42,399 bases of DNA, from the NCBI GenBank assembly GCA_018398765.1, contig JAHBMJ010004368.1, positions 38,690 to 81,088 on the forward strand, given 5' to 3'. The position numbers were made by a program, and so were the translations under genes. The stretch's first letter is position 1; each line of letters starts with the position of its first letter. Source of the DNA: Chromera velia (lineage: Eukaryota > Sar > Chromeraceae). Shown here in pieces: positions 24,576-35,174 of the stretch. The notes under the pieces were generated by a model. It was not told the origin of the DNA and ran no database searches. It saw nothing but the letters and a program-made list of their open reading frames with translations.

Positions 24576-24714
24576 GCTTTGCGTGCGTCAAAGTTACGGT
24601 CAAACATTCATGCACGGCATTTTGGACAAAACCGAGAAACGGCTCGATCCACACCCACCCAAAAGCTAACCTTCCACCTCCTCTTCTGAGCGTCATATCA
24701 TAGCAGTGAGCAAG

Positions 24715-27700
24715 ATGGTGAAACGGGCGGTTGATCCCACTCTTAAGGCGCGGGTACGTTTATCTGTGTTTGGTTTTTGAAGGTGAACGATTGCTCTCGA
24801 ATTTGCTTTCTACTTATCTCATGACTCCGATCTTATCTTGACTGATGACCAGATGACCGTGTGGCAGATGAATGCGCCAGGGAATGATATCCTGCCTACG
24901 TAATCGAAGTATGGATGCTTATCAGACAGTTTCTATTTGTGCACGATGTCGGAAGAACCTGATACGTCTTCTAGTCTGTGCGTGTGTGACTGGATGGATG
25001 GATGTGTGTGTATATGTGCAGATGCACCAGTACGCCATTGTTGGGCGTGGTGCTCCCACCCAGCGGAACCCCGACCCCAAGGTGTACCGCATGAAGGTCT
25101 TTGCACGCGACCACGTGCTGGCAAAGTCCAAGTTCTGGTACTTCATGAAAAAGCTCAACAAGGTCAAGAGACAGGGTGGAGAGGTGCTCTCTCTCTCTGA
25201 GGTCCGTCCGTCAGTCTTTGTTTGCGCCAGCTGCAGGCAATGTGTGCGCAGTGGAGGTGCCGGAAGAGTTTGAGCACTTTTCCCTTCAGCTTGGCGCCTG
25301 TGAACTGATGAGGAGCGTCTGCACGCTCTTGAATGTATGGGCAGGTACCCGGTGGACTTTTTTGCAGCTCGTCTGGCCTTTTTGTCGTGCAGTAGTCATG
25401 AACGAATGTACAGCGTTGACGGTCTTGAGTCATTCCGTATAATCGGGAGGGAATAGAGTACCGGAGAGTTGGGGAGTTGGTACGCATCCGAAGAGGGACT
25501 CTCTTGATTCTTTTTTTAGACATACTTATTCGTTGGAGAGACGCGACCCACTGATCTGGCCAGACTGTACCATAGACTTGCAGCCAAACCGAAAACATGT
25601 TTCTTTCTCTCTCTCTTCCTTTCTGTCTCCGTTCCAACGTTTTAAGTCAAAGGAAATGAAACGAAATGGATTCTTCCTTCATTCATTGCAGATCACGGAG
25701 AAGAACCCGAGCTACGTGAAGAACATCGGGATGTGGATTCGGTACAAGTCCCGCTCTGGCACCCACAACATGTACAAGGAGTACAGAGCACTCAGCCAGA
25801 CTGAGGCAGTCGGACAGATGTGTCAGTCAGCCAGCTGTCTGCCTGCAAAAGAATTCCATACAGAACTGAATGCATGGACAGATGTGTCAGTCAGCCAGCT
25901 GTCTGCCTGCAAAAGAATTTCATACAGAACTGAATGCATGGACAGATGGGTCAGTCAGCCAGCTGTCTGTCTGCAAAAGAATTTCATACAGAACTGAATG
26001 CATGGACAGATGTGTCAGTCAGCCAGCTGTCTGCCTGCAAAAGAATTTCATACAGAACTGAATGCATGGACAGATGGGTCAGTCAGCCAGCTGTCTGCCT
26101 GCAAAAGAATTTCATACAGAACTGAATGCATGGACAGATGGGTCAGTCAGCCAGCTGTCTGCCTGCAAAAGAATTTCATACAGAACTGAATGCATGGACA
26201 GATGGGTCAGTCAGCCAGCCAGGCGACGCCTGTTAGTGCCTCACGTACTCTCTCAATTCATGCCATCAAAGTTCATTCTTGGACTTCACACAGACCTTTC
26301 GTCGCCTGAAAACCGCCGCGCTTAAAGACAGAATTGAGTACGGGGGCTCATTTTTCGTGTTTCTGCGTGTTTGTTTGCAACGGAATGCCTTTGTCTGTCT
26401 GTGTGTGTTTGGTTCTTTGTTTGAGATCTCACTCATCTGTTCGTGGATCGTGCAGACGCGGAGATGGCAGGGCGCCACCGTGCTCAGTGCGGCAACATTT
26501 CTGTCAGTCAGTCTTGTTCGTTCTTCATTCGTTGGCATCTCTGGGTTGGGAGGTTGATTTACTCTGCATCTGATGGAATCATGTTCTCCTCCTTTCATTC
26601 TCCTGTCCTGTCTTGGTGCCTGTCAGCTTGCAAGGAAGCACGCCTCTTTGTTTGTTTGTTTGAATGAATAAAGAGACACTCACTGTCCTGGAACTTTGGG
26701 GCAAAGAGGGAGGCAGTAGGGAGGGAGGGAGAGAGGGAGGGCCTGGTTTCTCTTCCGTTTCTTTTCCTTTTTGTTTTTTTCCTGAAAAGAACCTCTGCGG
26801 ACATGAAGAGAAGAGAAGAGAAGAGAGAGGAGCGCCGAGGAGAGGAGAGGAAAAGGGGGTGGGTGGGTGGGGAGGGAGACCGAGGGAGTGCGTTAGGGAG
26901 AGGGGTTTTTGTTGTTGCAGAGCGGTTGATATCGAATGGCCAGAAGCAGAGACGAGATGAGATGAGATGAGGTGAGAGGAAAAGAACAGAAAAGAATCGG
27001 GATCGGGCCGTCGGAGGGGGTGCCTGCACAAAACAACACAACACAGCATTGCGAGGACTTGAAGAGTGGAACGGAAGAGCGGGAGAGTCGGGGAGAAGGA
27101 AGGAAAGGAAAGAGGTGGAAGGAACCAAATGAACTCTCAGACGCAAACGAATGAAGGTGCCAAGGGAGATAGCGGAGTCTGTCTGTGTGTCTTTGTTGTG
27201 TCTGATTGAGCAAAAGAGGGAGGGAGGAGAGGGGTGCGTGTTTGTTATCATGTCGTCACATTCAGGACAGAAGGGAGGGAGGGAGGGAGGGCTGTTTGTT
27301 ACTGCAGGCCGAGGGAGGGAAAGTGAAAAGACATGCAGGCACGCAAGGCTCTCTTTCAACCTGCCTGAATCCGTCTGTGTTGGGAGCGAAAGACTTGCGA
27401 AGAACAGTATTCTCGGTGGTGTAATTGCAAAGCTACATTGTAGAAAGAAATCAGTTGTGGACAGCTGGCCGCACAGGATAGGATACGGATAGAAAGCACT
27501 GAACAGATATACATGCGTTTCTCTCCTCTCTCTTTAACCCCCTTCCTCCCCCTCCCCTTCCGCCTCCTCCATCTATTTAAAGTAATTGCAGATCATCAAG
27601 ATCGCCGCATGCATGAGAATAAATGCGTGATAATAACAATTGCAGATCATCAAGATCGCCCAGCTGAAGAAGGACGAGTGCAGACGCAAGCACGTCACTG

Positions 27701-28518
27701 CCCACGTAAGTCAGCTGACAGGCCGGCGGCCGACAAAACAGCTGAGAAAGAATGGAGGAATGGCCTCCGGAGCTCGAGAGAGAGAGAGAGAGAGAGAGAC
27801 CGAAAGACAGACAGGATCTGAAAGGGTTTCTTCTCTTATTCCTCCATTCGATTTGGAATTGGTTTTCTTGTGTCTGTCCATACGGACGGGCTGCTTTTTT
27901 GTTTTGTTTGCTTGCTTTGTGTCATGTGACGGCAAATCGGAAACGAGAAAAAAATGCGGCAGATACGTGAAGAGAAGAATGGAATGAAGTACAGAAAGGA
28001 AGACCATCCAGAGGCGGAGACAAAAACACGCCTTCAATTCATGTAAGAATGCAATGGATGGATGGATTGGTTGCGGAGGATGTACAAATTCTAATCCCAG
28101 CTCGCCGACGAGCTTTCTTTCTTTCACGAAAAGGGAGAAAACTCTGAGGAGAAAAACTCAGCTCACTCTGACGCAAGCAAGCATTGAAGATATCAGAAAA
28201 CTTCAAACTTATTTTTTGCAAAATTTGTCTCCTACGTCAGCCGTCACGGAATCTTGATCAGAACAAATCAGACTAACCCACCAGACAGACAGACAAACAG
28301 TTCTTGTGTGTGTGTGTAGTATTTTCTCCGAACCGTTCTCCACCTATCCCCTTCTCTTTCTTTATCTATCTGTCTGTCTCTCTTGCTTGCCCGTTTGCTT
28401 GCTTGCATGAGTGCAGCACACCCCTGCCAAGTTCCCCCTCCTCAGGCGCATCCCTATGGTTCCCAAGGCCATGCGCACCACTTTCAACGCCAGAAGGTGC
28501 ACAACCTTCCTCGGCTAA
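24715..28518 (+). CDS. RPL18A: 60S ribosomal protein L18a (eL20)
   Basis: Six exons: 24715-24753, 25022-25201, 25692-25821, 26456-26502, 27646-27705 and 28417-28518. Every phase closes and the product is 185 aa, close to the 176 aa of mammals. The protein follows the family from end to end: [13 protein letters not shown] and [20 protein letters not shown] in exon 2, [20 protein letters not shown] in exon 3, [16 protein letters not shown] across the exon 3/4 joint, [20 protein letters not shown] in exon 5, and [14 protein letters not shown] with an Arg-rich end in exon 6. It is a component of the cytosolic large ribosomal subunit. The joint between exons 3 and 4 splits a Tyr codon (T|AC), which fixes the donor at 25822. 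The N-terminus carries a short extra leader ([13 protein letters not shown]) encoded by a 39-nt first exon. Confidence 0.95.
25813..26218. repeat. 64-bp tandem repeat spanning the exon 3 donor of RPL18A
   Basis: Six full units and a partial seventh begin with GACAGATG at 25813, 25877, 25941, 26005, 26069, 26133 and 26197. The first unit contains the last nine coding bases of exon 3 plus the donor, so every later unit carries a copy of the exon end and of GTCAGTCAG. Units differ at only a few positions (T or G before the donor). Confidence 0.95.
27584..27660 (+). repeat. duplicated acceptor and exon start, RPL18A intron 4
   Basis: AATTGCAG plus the first 15 coding bases of exon 5 (encoding IIKIA) occurs at 27584-27606 and again, 54 bp later, at 27638-27660. 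Only the second copy leads into the real exon; the first runs into an in-frame TGA after 12 codons. Confidence 0.95.
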
Positions 28519-29033
28519 GCAACCCGGCGCATGCACACACAAGCATGCGAAGCGAAGACGAGGGAGGAAGAGGGAAAGGGAGACTCGGCTCAAGGCCGTC
28601 ACCACCACTGTCACTGCTAGGAGAAGAGATGAAAGGACGCGGAGGAGAATTGGGAGAAGAAACGGGAGGTCTTTTCAGGAGGTCTCATGACCCGGTTGGC
28701 ACGCTCTCACAACAACCGGCCGTTTCTTTCATTCTTTTCCGAATGAGGAGCTGGCAGATGAATCAATGCAGAGGAGCGCGTTCACCAGGCTTCGGTTTCT
28801 GTCGGACGTTGATCTTTTGCATGTGATTGACTCTCAGCTTCGATACAAAAACTAGTGCAAAAGGCATACAATATGCCATCTAGTATGCCATACATGTTCT
28901 TTTTTCGTTTTTTTTTTACTAAAGTTAATTTACTCGGAAATTACTCCCTTCAAAGTATCATTAAAAATGATTAAACTTAATTAAAGTATTCATTGTATGA
29001 TTGATTGATTAATTGGTTCTGTGCTAGGCCTTA
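28519..29033. other. 3' flank of RPL18A
   Basis: Genic composition to about 28840, then AT-rich with ATGCCAT-type repeats near 28865-28895. No coding sequence recognised. Confidence 0.35.
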
Positions 29034-30276
29034 CCCTGCAAAAATGAGTGAATTTATAAATGAATTTAAGTGAGTTTAGATGAATTCACGTGAATTTAAA
29101 CAGTGAATTTAGATGAATTTACGTGAATTTAAGTGAATTTACAAGTGAATTTTCAGGCTAAATTCATTGTGAATTTAGATTTCTAAATTCATTTCAAAAT
29201 GAATTTAGAACTTTTTACATAGAAATTAATTAATGTAAATTCACTTAAATTCACTTCATAGTGAATTTAAAACTAAATTCATTAGTGAATTTAGCCTTAA
29301 AATTAAAAGAGAATGACCAAATGATAGTCAAACGGAATGCAGAGCTAGATCTCCATGATGGTGGAACTACTTCATAAAATAGTCTGTCCGTCAAGGCAGA
29401 GTAAAACAAACAGCCGAACAAGACTGTCTGTCTCCGGCCTGCCTCTTAAGTCTGCCTTTCTTCGGCCTGCCTCTTAGGTCTAGCTGTCTGTTGCCTTTCA
29501 GAAGATGAGCGTTTCATAACACTGGAAAAGCAACAGGGAAAGAAAGAATCCATGCAGTGGCTGTACAGAAAGATAAAATAAATCGTGCCTTGTATGCTTC
29601 TCCATCAAAGAGTTCGATCACATGCACAGTTTACACTCACTGTCTAACAAGAGAAAACAAACAGTGCAAACCTTGCATTCATAACTCAGCGGAGCATCCT
29701 TGTATCCCCCCTCACTTGTATTCCCCCTCACGCCGGTGTGCACATGGATGGACGTTGACTGGCAGAAGACGTGGAGAGGGCCAGACAAAGATGGAAGAAT
29801 CTCTTCCTAACTGGGATGTTTGCAGTGTTTGTTTTCTCTTGTTAGGCAGTGAGTGTAAACTGTGCATGTGATCGAACTTTTTGATGGAGAAGCATATAAG
29901 GCACGATTTGTTCTGTCTTTCTACACAGCCACTGCATGGATTCTTTCTTTCCCTGTTGCTTTTCCAGTGTTATGAAGCGCTCATCTTTTGAAAGGATAGC
30001 AGAGAAACAGAGGGCCAGGCATCACAAAAATAAGGTCAGAGGGCTAGGCATTACAAGACTGTCTGTCTCCGGCCTGCCTCTTAAGTCTATCTTTCTTCGG
30101 CCTGCCTCTTAGGTCCAGAAGCATGCAAGCATGGATACGCAGCAGGCTGGTACCCTATGCTTCAACTAAATTCACTTGTAAATTCACCTAAATTCATCTA
30201 AATTCACTGCTTAAATTCACGTAAATTCATCTAAATTCACTTAAATTCATTTGTAAATTCACTCATTTTTGCAGGG
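29034..30276. mobile_element. 1.24 kb foldback element with TA target duplication
   Basis: Perfect terminal inverted repeats CCCTGCAAAAATGAGTGAA and its complement, followed by about 110 bp of inverted arrays of TGAATTTA-type units (left to about 29155, right from about 30166). Both ends are flanked by TA, the target duplication of Tc1/mariner-type elements. A second inner palindrome pairs about 29493-29672 with about 29820-29995. The block at about 29424-29480 (CCGGCCTGCCTCTTA) recurs near 30057-30115 in direct, not inverted, orientation. No transposase frame; a MITE or foldback element. Confidence 0.85.
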
Positions 30277-30451
30277 TAACGCAATTGATTCAGCAATTCA
30301 CTAGGCAAATTAGGGTATATCTTATTAAATGTACACCTTCAAGTTATTAAATTAGAGTATAATTAAATAAATTGGAGGCATATAATTTTCAGGTATTTCA
30401 AGCAACTACAAGCAACATTCCTATAAGTTTTGTAAGACTAGTACCATAAGG

Positions 30452-30812
30452 CTAGGGGTAATTTTAAAAAAAAGAAAACAAAAAAAAAATACGGTCTCGA
30501 TCCAGGGCAAATTTCTTTTTTTTTTTTGTTTTTCGATGATGACCTCCATCAAGACACGACGTCCAAGCATATGCAACACCTTATAACATATAAGCAACAG
30601 TTATATAACAGTATAACAACATTCATTTATCATTATAATAAAGAAATAATAGTATAACAACACTTAAACAACACTTGTTGATTCATGTAATACATTAACA
30701 ACACTTAAACAACATATTTTTTAGTTTGATATCAGAAAAAAATAGAAAAAAAAAAAATAAAAAACAAAAAAGTGAAAATGCATGACATTTTTTTTTTTTT
30801 AATTTCCCCTAG
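30452..30812. mobile_element. hAT-type MITE
   Basis: Ends CTAGGGG and CCCCTAG, with adjoining AATT and A/T runs, flanked by a perfect 8-bp duplication CCATAAGG at 30444-30451 and 30813-30820. The interior is short, with ACAACACTTAAACAACA repeats and poly-A/T tracts, and has no coding capacity. Confidence 0.85.
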
Positions 30813-31321
30813 CCATAAGGACAGAATTATCCTAAGGAATTATCGTCATTAAGTGTTTTAGTTTAAGCTCTCTAGAACTTAGGAATCAACTCAGACACAC
30901 AAGTTCTACATACTAGTACAGAGAATCTGTCAGACACACAAGAGCCTTCTCTATCGATTAGAAAAGACTCGGTCCTTCTAACAGGCTCAATCAATTTGTA
31001 TTGCAAAGGCTGAGATACAGACGTGCATGCCTTTGTATTGCAGTGTGTATTTAATGCTATTAATTTTCTGTATTACTCTAAGGACCAAATCAAGTCTAGG
31101 TCCAAAGGTCCGTAACACTCTAGGTAATACTGAGGATTTTTGACTGGAATACACCCAACTAGTTGGGTGAGTGCTTGGAGGGGCCATTTACTAGGCCATT
31201 TACAGGATTGACATAGGTCGGTTAAAATTTGATTGCTAATTTGACTATAGTAATTAAATTATAATTTGAGTGATACACACTCAGATACACACTATCTTAC
31301 ACGGGCTTTGACATATATGTC

Positions 31322-31399
31322 CTGCGCGTATACGCCAGTAGGGGGGTGACGGAGGCTAGGACGGGGGCCGCGGTAATACACGCCTATGTATACGCGCAG
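31322..31399. repeat. short inverted repeat CTGCGCGTATAC
   Basis: A 12-bp perfect inverted repeat at 31322-31333 and 31388-31399, with a GC-rich centre, in AT-rich surroundings. It may be a tiny foldback element. No clear target duplication. Confidence 0.6.
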
Positions 31400-31461
31400 A
31401 ACTAGGTGCAGAATATACTAGGAAATATCATTTAAAATTTTTAAATATGCTTTTTACAACT

Positions 31462-31682
31462 CTAGGCGCCGGCTAGAGAAAAAAAAAATAGGCGATCTCG
31501 GAAGATCTTTTTTTTTTTTTTTTACTTTTTAACCCTGAACTACACTTAACAACAGTTGTGCAACACATAAACAACACTTGTGCAACAGTTAAAGAACAGT
31601 TGTTTGACTGAAAAAGAAAAAAAAAAAGTAGACGATCTAGGGAGATCTTTTTTTCTTTTTTTTTTCTCTAGCCGGCGCCTAT
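31462..31682. mobile_element. hAT-type MITE
   Basis: Inverted ends TAGGCGCCGGCTAGAG followed by poly-A/T runs, flanked by an 8-bp duplication TTACAACT at 31454-31461 and 31683-31690; the outermost base differs between the ends. The interior has ACAACACTTGTGCAACA-type repeats like those in the element at 30452-30812, suggesting related families. Confidence 0.8.
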
Positions 31683-31690
31683 TTACAACT

Positions 31691-32429
31691 GCGCGCAACT
31701 TGCGCAAGTCCCTACTTTTTGTTATAGTTATTTATAGTACATCATTCATGCGTAAGCATGCTGCTCCGGAAGTAGAAGAATTTGAAAAGAAGCATCCTCG
31801 TTTGAACTTTGAATTAAGTATAAATCAAAGTGCATGAACTGCTGTTGTAAAGAACCGAACTGCCTCGTACGTTGCCGCCGAACGCTAGACACCTATTTTT
31901 TTAGGCCGATGGCGATGGCGTATGATGATGATGATGATAGTACATCATGACAATTCAAAGTAAATAAAGCCCGGGAATCATTATCAATTAAAAGTACTTA
32001 AAGTTTACACATGCAACGTGTCAGTGTAAGTGAAACTCAAACAGACTCCCCGTGTGCATGTCCAACATGTATGGACGTCATGGTATAAATCAAGGGTGCA
32101 TGCACATGCAGTTTTCGAAACTCGAATCGAAAGAAAGCTGCATGCATGCGATGTATGCCGGTGACTTGTGCGCACAGTGATCGATGGGTGAATTCGATCA
32201 CATGACCCAGGCAGGCTTCTTGGACCTTTGCTGCCCTCCTTGAATCATTCTTTCTTTTTTTCTCTCTTTCGAGACGTACAACGCAGTGGACTGCTTCCGA
32301 GCTATTTTCACTGTCCGCACCTGAAATCCCCCCCATACATTTTTGTCTGCCGGTGTGCATGTGTGCGAAGGTCACAATAAAAATAAATCAACCCACTGTC
32401 ATGCATCTTCTTGCCGTTCTTTCAACCAG
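31691..32429. other. intergenic; one exon-like frame
   Basis: A short plus-strand frame near 31745-31837 reads KHAAPEVEEFEKKHPRLNFE before a stop. It is protein-like but isolated, and I cannot assign it. GAT repeats lie near 31922-31938. A minus-strand frame (32037-32375) has no family resemblance. Confidence 0.3.
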
Positions 32430-32728
32430 GTGTATAGATCCGCAAGGGGCCATGCAGAGAAGGGAAGACACAGACAATTGGGCAGACAAGGGGTCTGCAT
32501 GTCTCCACAGGTGGGGTGCACTTCTTTTCTTTTCCTTTTCCTGCAGGCATGGCTTTCTTTTCTGCTTCCAAGCTTTTGCTGTTCTTTCCTTTCCATGCAC
32601 ACGCTGCATGCACGCCTCCGTCTGTCTTAATTCCTTCGTGCATGGCCTCTCTTCTCTTCTCAGCTCGGAGAAAGAATAATTTTTGAATGCACCCCTGTCG
32701 TCATCACAGACAGGAAAGGAAAGACCCG
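32430..32728 (+). CDS. two exon-like blocks of an unknown gene
   Basis: Block 1, 32430-32508, follows TTTCAACCAG, reads VYRSARGHAEKGRHRQLGRQ and ends CCACAG before GTGGGG. Block 2, 32664-32728, follows TTCTTCTCAG, reads LGERIIFECTPVVITDRKGK and ends before GTACGT. Their phases agree (0 to 0) and only this frame of block 2 is open. The basic composition could suit a ribosomal or organellar protein, but I do not recognise it. No initiator exon or terminal exon could be placed. A start or end outside these limits is certain if the gene is real. Confidence 0.4.
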
Positions 32729-35174
32729 GTACGTTCGAAAAAATCTGATTCTTTCACCTGTTCCTTCTCTTTCTGCCTTCCATCTCTGCCTGTCTGTGAT
32801 TTCGAGGAGACAGGACAGACAGACACGCTGCGAGGGGGGAAGGACAGACGGACGGACGGACGCCATGCAGGCAGCAACAGCAGCAGAATGCGTTGTGTGT
32901 GGGTGCAGCCTTCAAATTTAAAACCTTTGTGGCTGCTTTCCCCACGAGCAAGTCTGCTTGCACGCCTCTCTATCGTCTCGCTTTCATTCAGCGTCTCCGT
33001 CTGTCTGTCTGTTTGTATGGAAGGAAGCATGTGATTGCGGTGGAAAGAAAGCAAAAAAGGGCACGAGAGAAAGCACGAGGGGGATCAAAACAGCCAGAGT
33101 TTAAAAGAAGGAGAAAAAAAAAGAGGACCGAAGACCCCAATGAGGCTGGATGGATGGACAGCCAGAGACAGAGGTTGCTGCATATAGATTGACTGACTCA
33201 TTTCACGGAAGTTGTTGTTGTTTATTTGGGTCTGTTGATTGACTGATGTTTCGGATGCGTCGATTTTGTTTTTTTTTTGTTTCTTTTTGCGGCCCCAAAT
33301 GTTTTTTCTTTTTGCGGCCCCTAATGTTTTTTCTTTTTTTCTTTTTGCGGCCCCTGATGTTTTTTCTTTTTTTCTTTTTGCGGCCCCTAATGTTTTTTCT
33401 TTTTTTCTTTTTGCGGCCCCTAATGTTTTTTCTTTTTTTCTTTCGATCGATCCGCGGTACTCCTTCCTTCCTTTCCTTTTGCCTCCTGAATGCCTTCATT
33501 CCCCTCTGTCTGTTCTCCTTCCAGCCTCCCTCCACCCACATACAGATTCATTCCAAAAAAATCGTTCTCACTCACTCACTGACGCTATCCACTACATCCT
33601 CCCTGTATGAAAGCGAACTTGCAAGCTTCCGAGAAGAACAAAAAGGGAGAAAGAAGGGACGAAGGGGGGGAAAAGGCAGAGAGAAGAGATAAAAAGGAAA
33701 GCAAAAAAACAAAACCAAAAATTCCTCCGGAGGCAACGAAAGCGTATTCATTCAACTAACGCATCTTAAAGCACGGAGGAGAGAAGAGAAAAAGAGCGTG
33801 CGTCGTCTATGCAAGCATACAGGCAAACAGGCGGTAGGTAAATCATTCATTCAGTTAGTGTGTGCAAATATTCTTCACTCCCTTGTGGAATTTTTTTATT
33901 TTGCTGAAGGCTTTCACTTTAGAGAACAGAATAGAATTGTTGGATCAATCAGCTTCTCTTCCTTCGTTCTTCACGTGTTCTTCCTTCCTTCCTTCCTTCC
34001 TTCCTTCCTACGTTTCCCCCCCAGATCCTCTCTCCCTCGCTCCCGCCCACTGTTCCATCCGTCCGTTCATCAAAAGATGATGAAGGCATGGGACAGAGGC
34101 ATCCATCCATTCTTCTATTCATTTCTGTTTTGTTCATCATCAGTGACTCTCATGAGGTCGGCATACAGACATGCAGGCCGACAGATCGTAAAAAAAAAAG
34201 AAAATAACTTTTTCTTTCTTTCTTTCTTTTCTGCCGACCGACTACTGATCAAATCGCACGGTGGAACTTTACGTTATTTTGTGCTGTCAGTGACGCACTC
34301 ACTTCGTCCAGACTTGAAAAGTGCACGGGGGCATGGATTGGTACATTGATCCATATTTTTGTGACCAGCAGCGTCGCCTCTTCTCTTCCTCCCAACACAA
34401 ACACGCAGTCGAACAGTCATTCATTCATTCACACAGCATCGTTTTGCCCGTCAATCGAACGTCCCTTCCATTCATACATTCATACAAACATTGATTTAAA
34501 TCAATCAATCAATCAATCTCCTCTTCTCTCCTCACCCCGGCCACAGACCAGACACAAGACAAGACAAGACACATCTGTCTGGCCCGATTGATCGCCTACC
34601 TCCCTCCCTCCACAGACTGCCTAGCTCCTCTCTTCCTTCCTTCCTTCCTCCTTCAAACCTGGCTGGCTGGCTGGCTGGCTGGATAGATGACTGGAGTCCC
34701 TTTTCCTTCTTTCACCTAGCTTGCAATCGGCCTGATGGATCGATCGATCGATCGTCAGTCAAAACACCTACTCCCCTCCCTCCCTCCCTCCCTCCCTTGC
34801 CCTCCCCTTAAAGCGCACGGCCACGCATCCAACGCAGACACGGACGGACAGGCAAAGAGGCATCTAGTTCGCACTCACGCTCACACTCACAGTGAAGAAG
34901 TGCAGCAGCATGCATCGAGAAGAAGAGGAGGAAGAGGAGAAGGAAGAGGCGGAGGAGGGGAAACAAGACACGCGCACGCACGTATGCACATCGGGTCGAT
35001 CGCAACAAACCGAACGAACGAACGAACGAACGAAAGAAAGAAAGAAAGCAAGCAAGCAAGCAAGCAAAGAAAGAAAGAAAGAAAGAAAGAAAAGAAGGAT
35101 TCGCGCGTCTTCCTTCAATATCACTCACTGCTCTATGCATGAGACCAAACAATCGATTAGCCGAGTACTCCCTC
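32729..35174. other. low-complexity intergenic region
   Basis: Contains AFKFKTFVAAFPTSK-like open sequence at about 32908-32955 without matching splice phase, the 33-bp repeat at 33287-33440, and tetranucleotide arrays (for example GGCT at about 34660-34682, GATC at about 34737-34754, GAAC/GAAA/GCAA at about 35010-35095). The last part is probably the 3' UTR of the minus-strand RRM gene. No other gene is supported. Confidence 0.4.
33287..33440. repeat. 33-bp T-rich tandem repeat
   Basis: About four to five units of GCGGCCCCTAATG followed by T-rich sequence. Because 33 is divisible by 3, it creates a long repetitive open frame (FFLFAAPNVFS units) that I regard as an artefact of the repeat. 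Confidence 0.9.

Noticed and set aside
24754-25690. Box C/D snoRNA in RPL18A introns
   Set aside because: CTGATGA occurs in introns 1 and 2 but no D box with terminal pairing lies at a fitting distance.
25813-26218. CRISPR-like regular array
   Set aside because: Units are contiguous with no unique spacers and lie in a spliceosomal intron of a eukaryotic gene.
25870-26325. Several overlapping frames reading MHGQM(C/G)QSASC
   Set aside because: They are the 64-bp intronic repeat translated in successive frames, not a repeat protein.
29557-29871. 104-codon frame inside the foldback element
   Set aside because: It crosses from one palindrome arm through the spacer into the other and has no family resemblance; an incidental frame.
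33246-33692. Long open frame with FFLFAAPNVFS repeats
   Set aside because: It follows from a 33-bp T-rich tandem repeat whose length is a multiple of three; no initiation, family or splice support.
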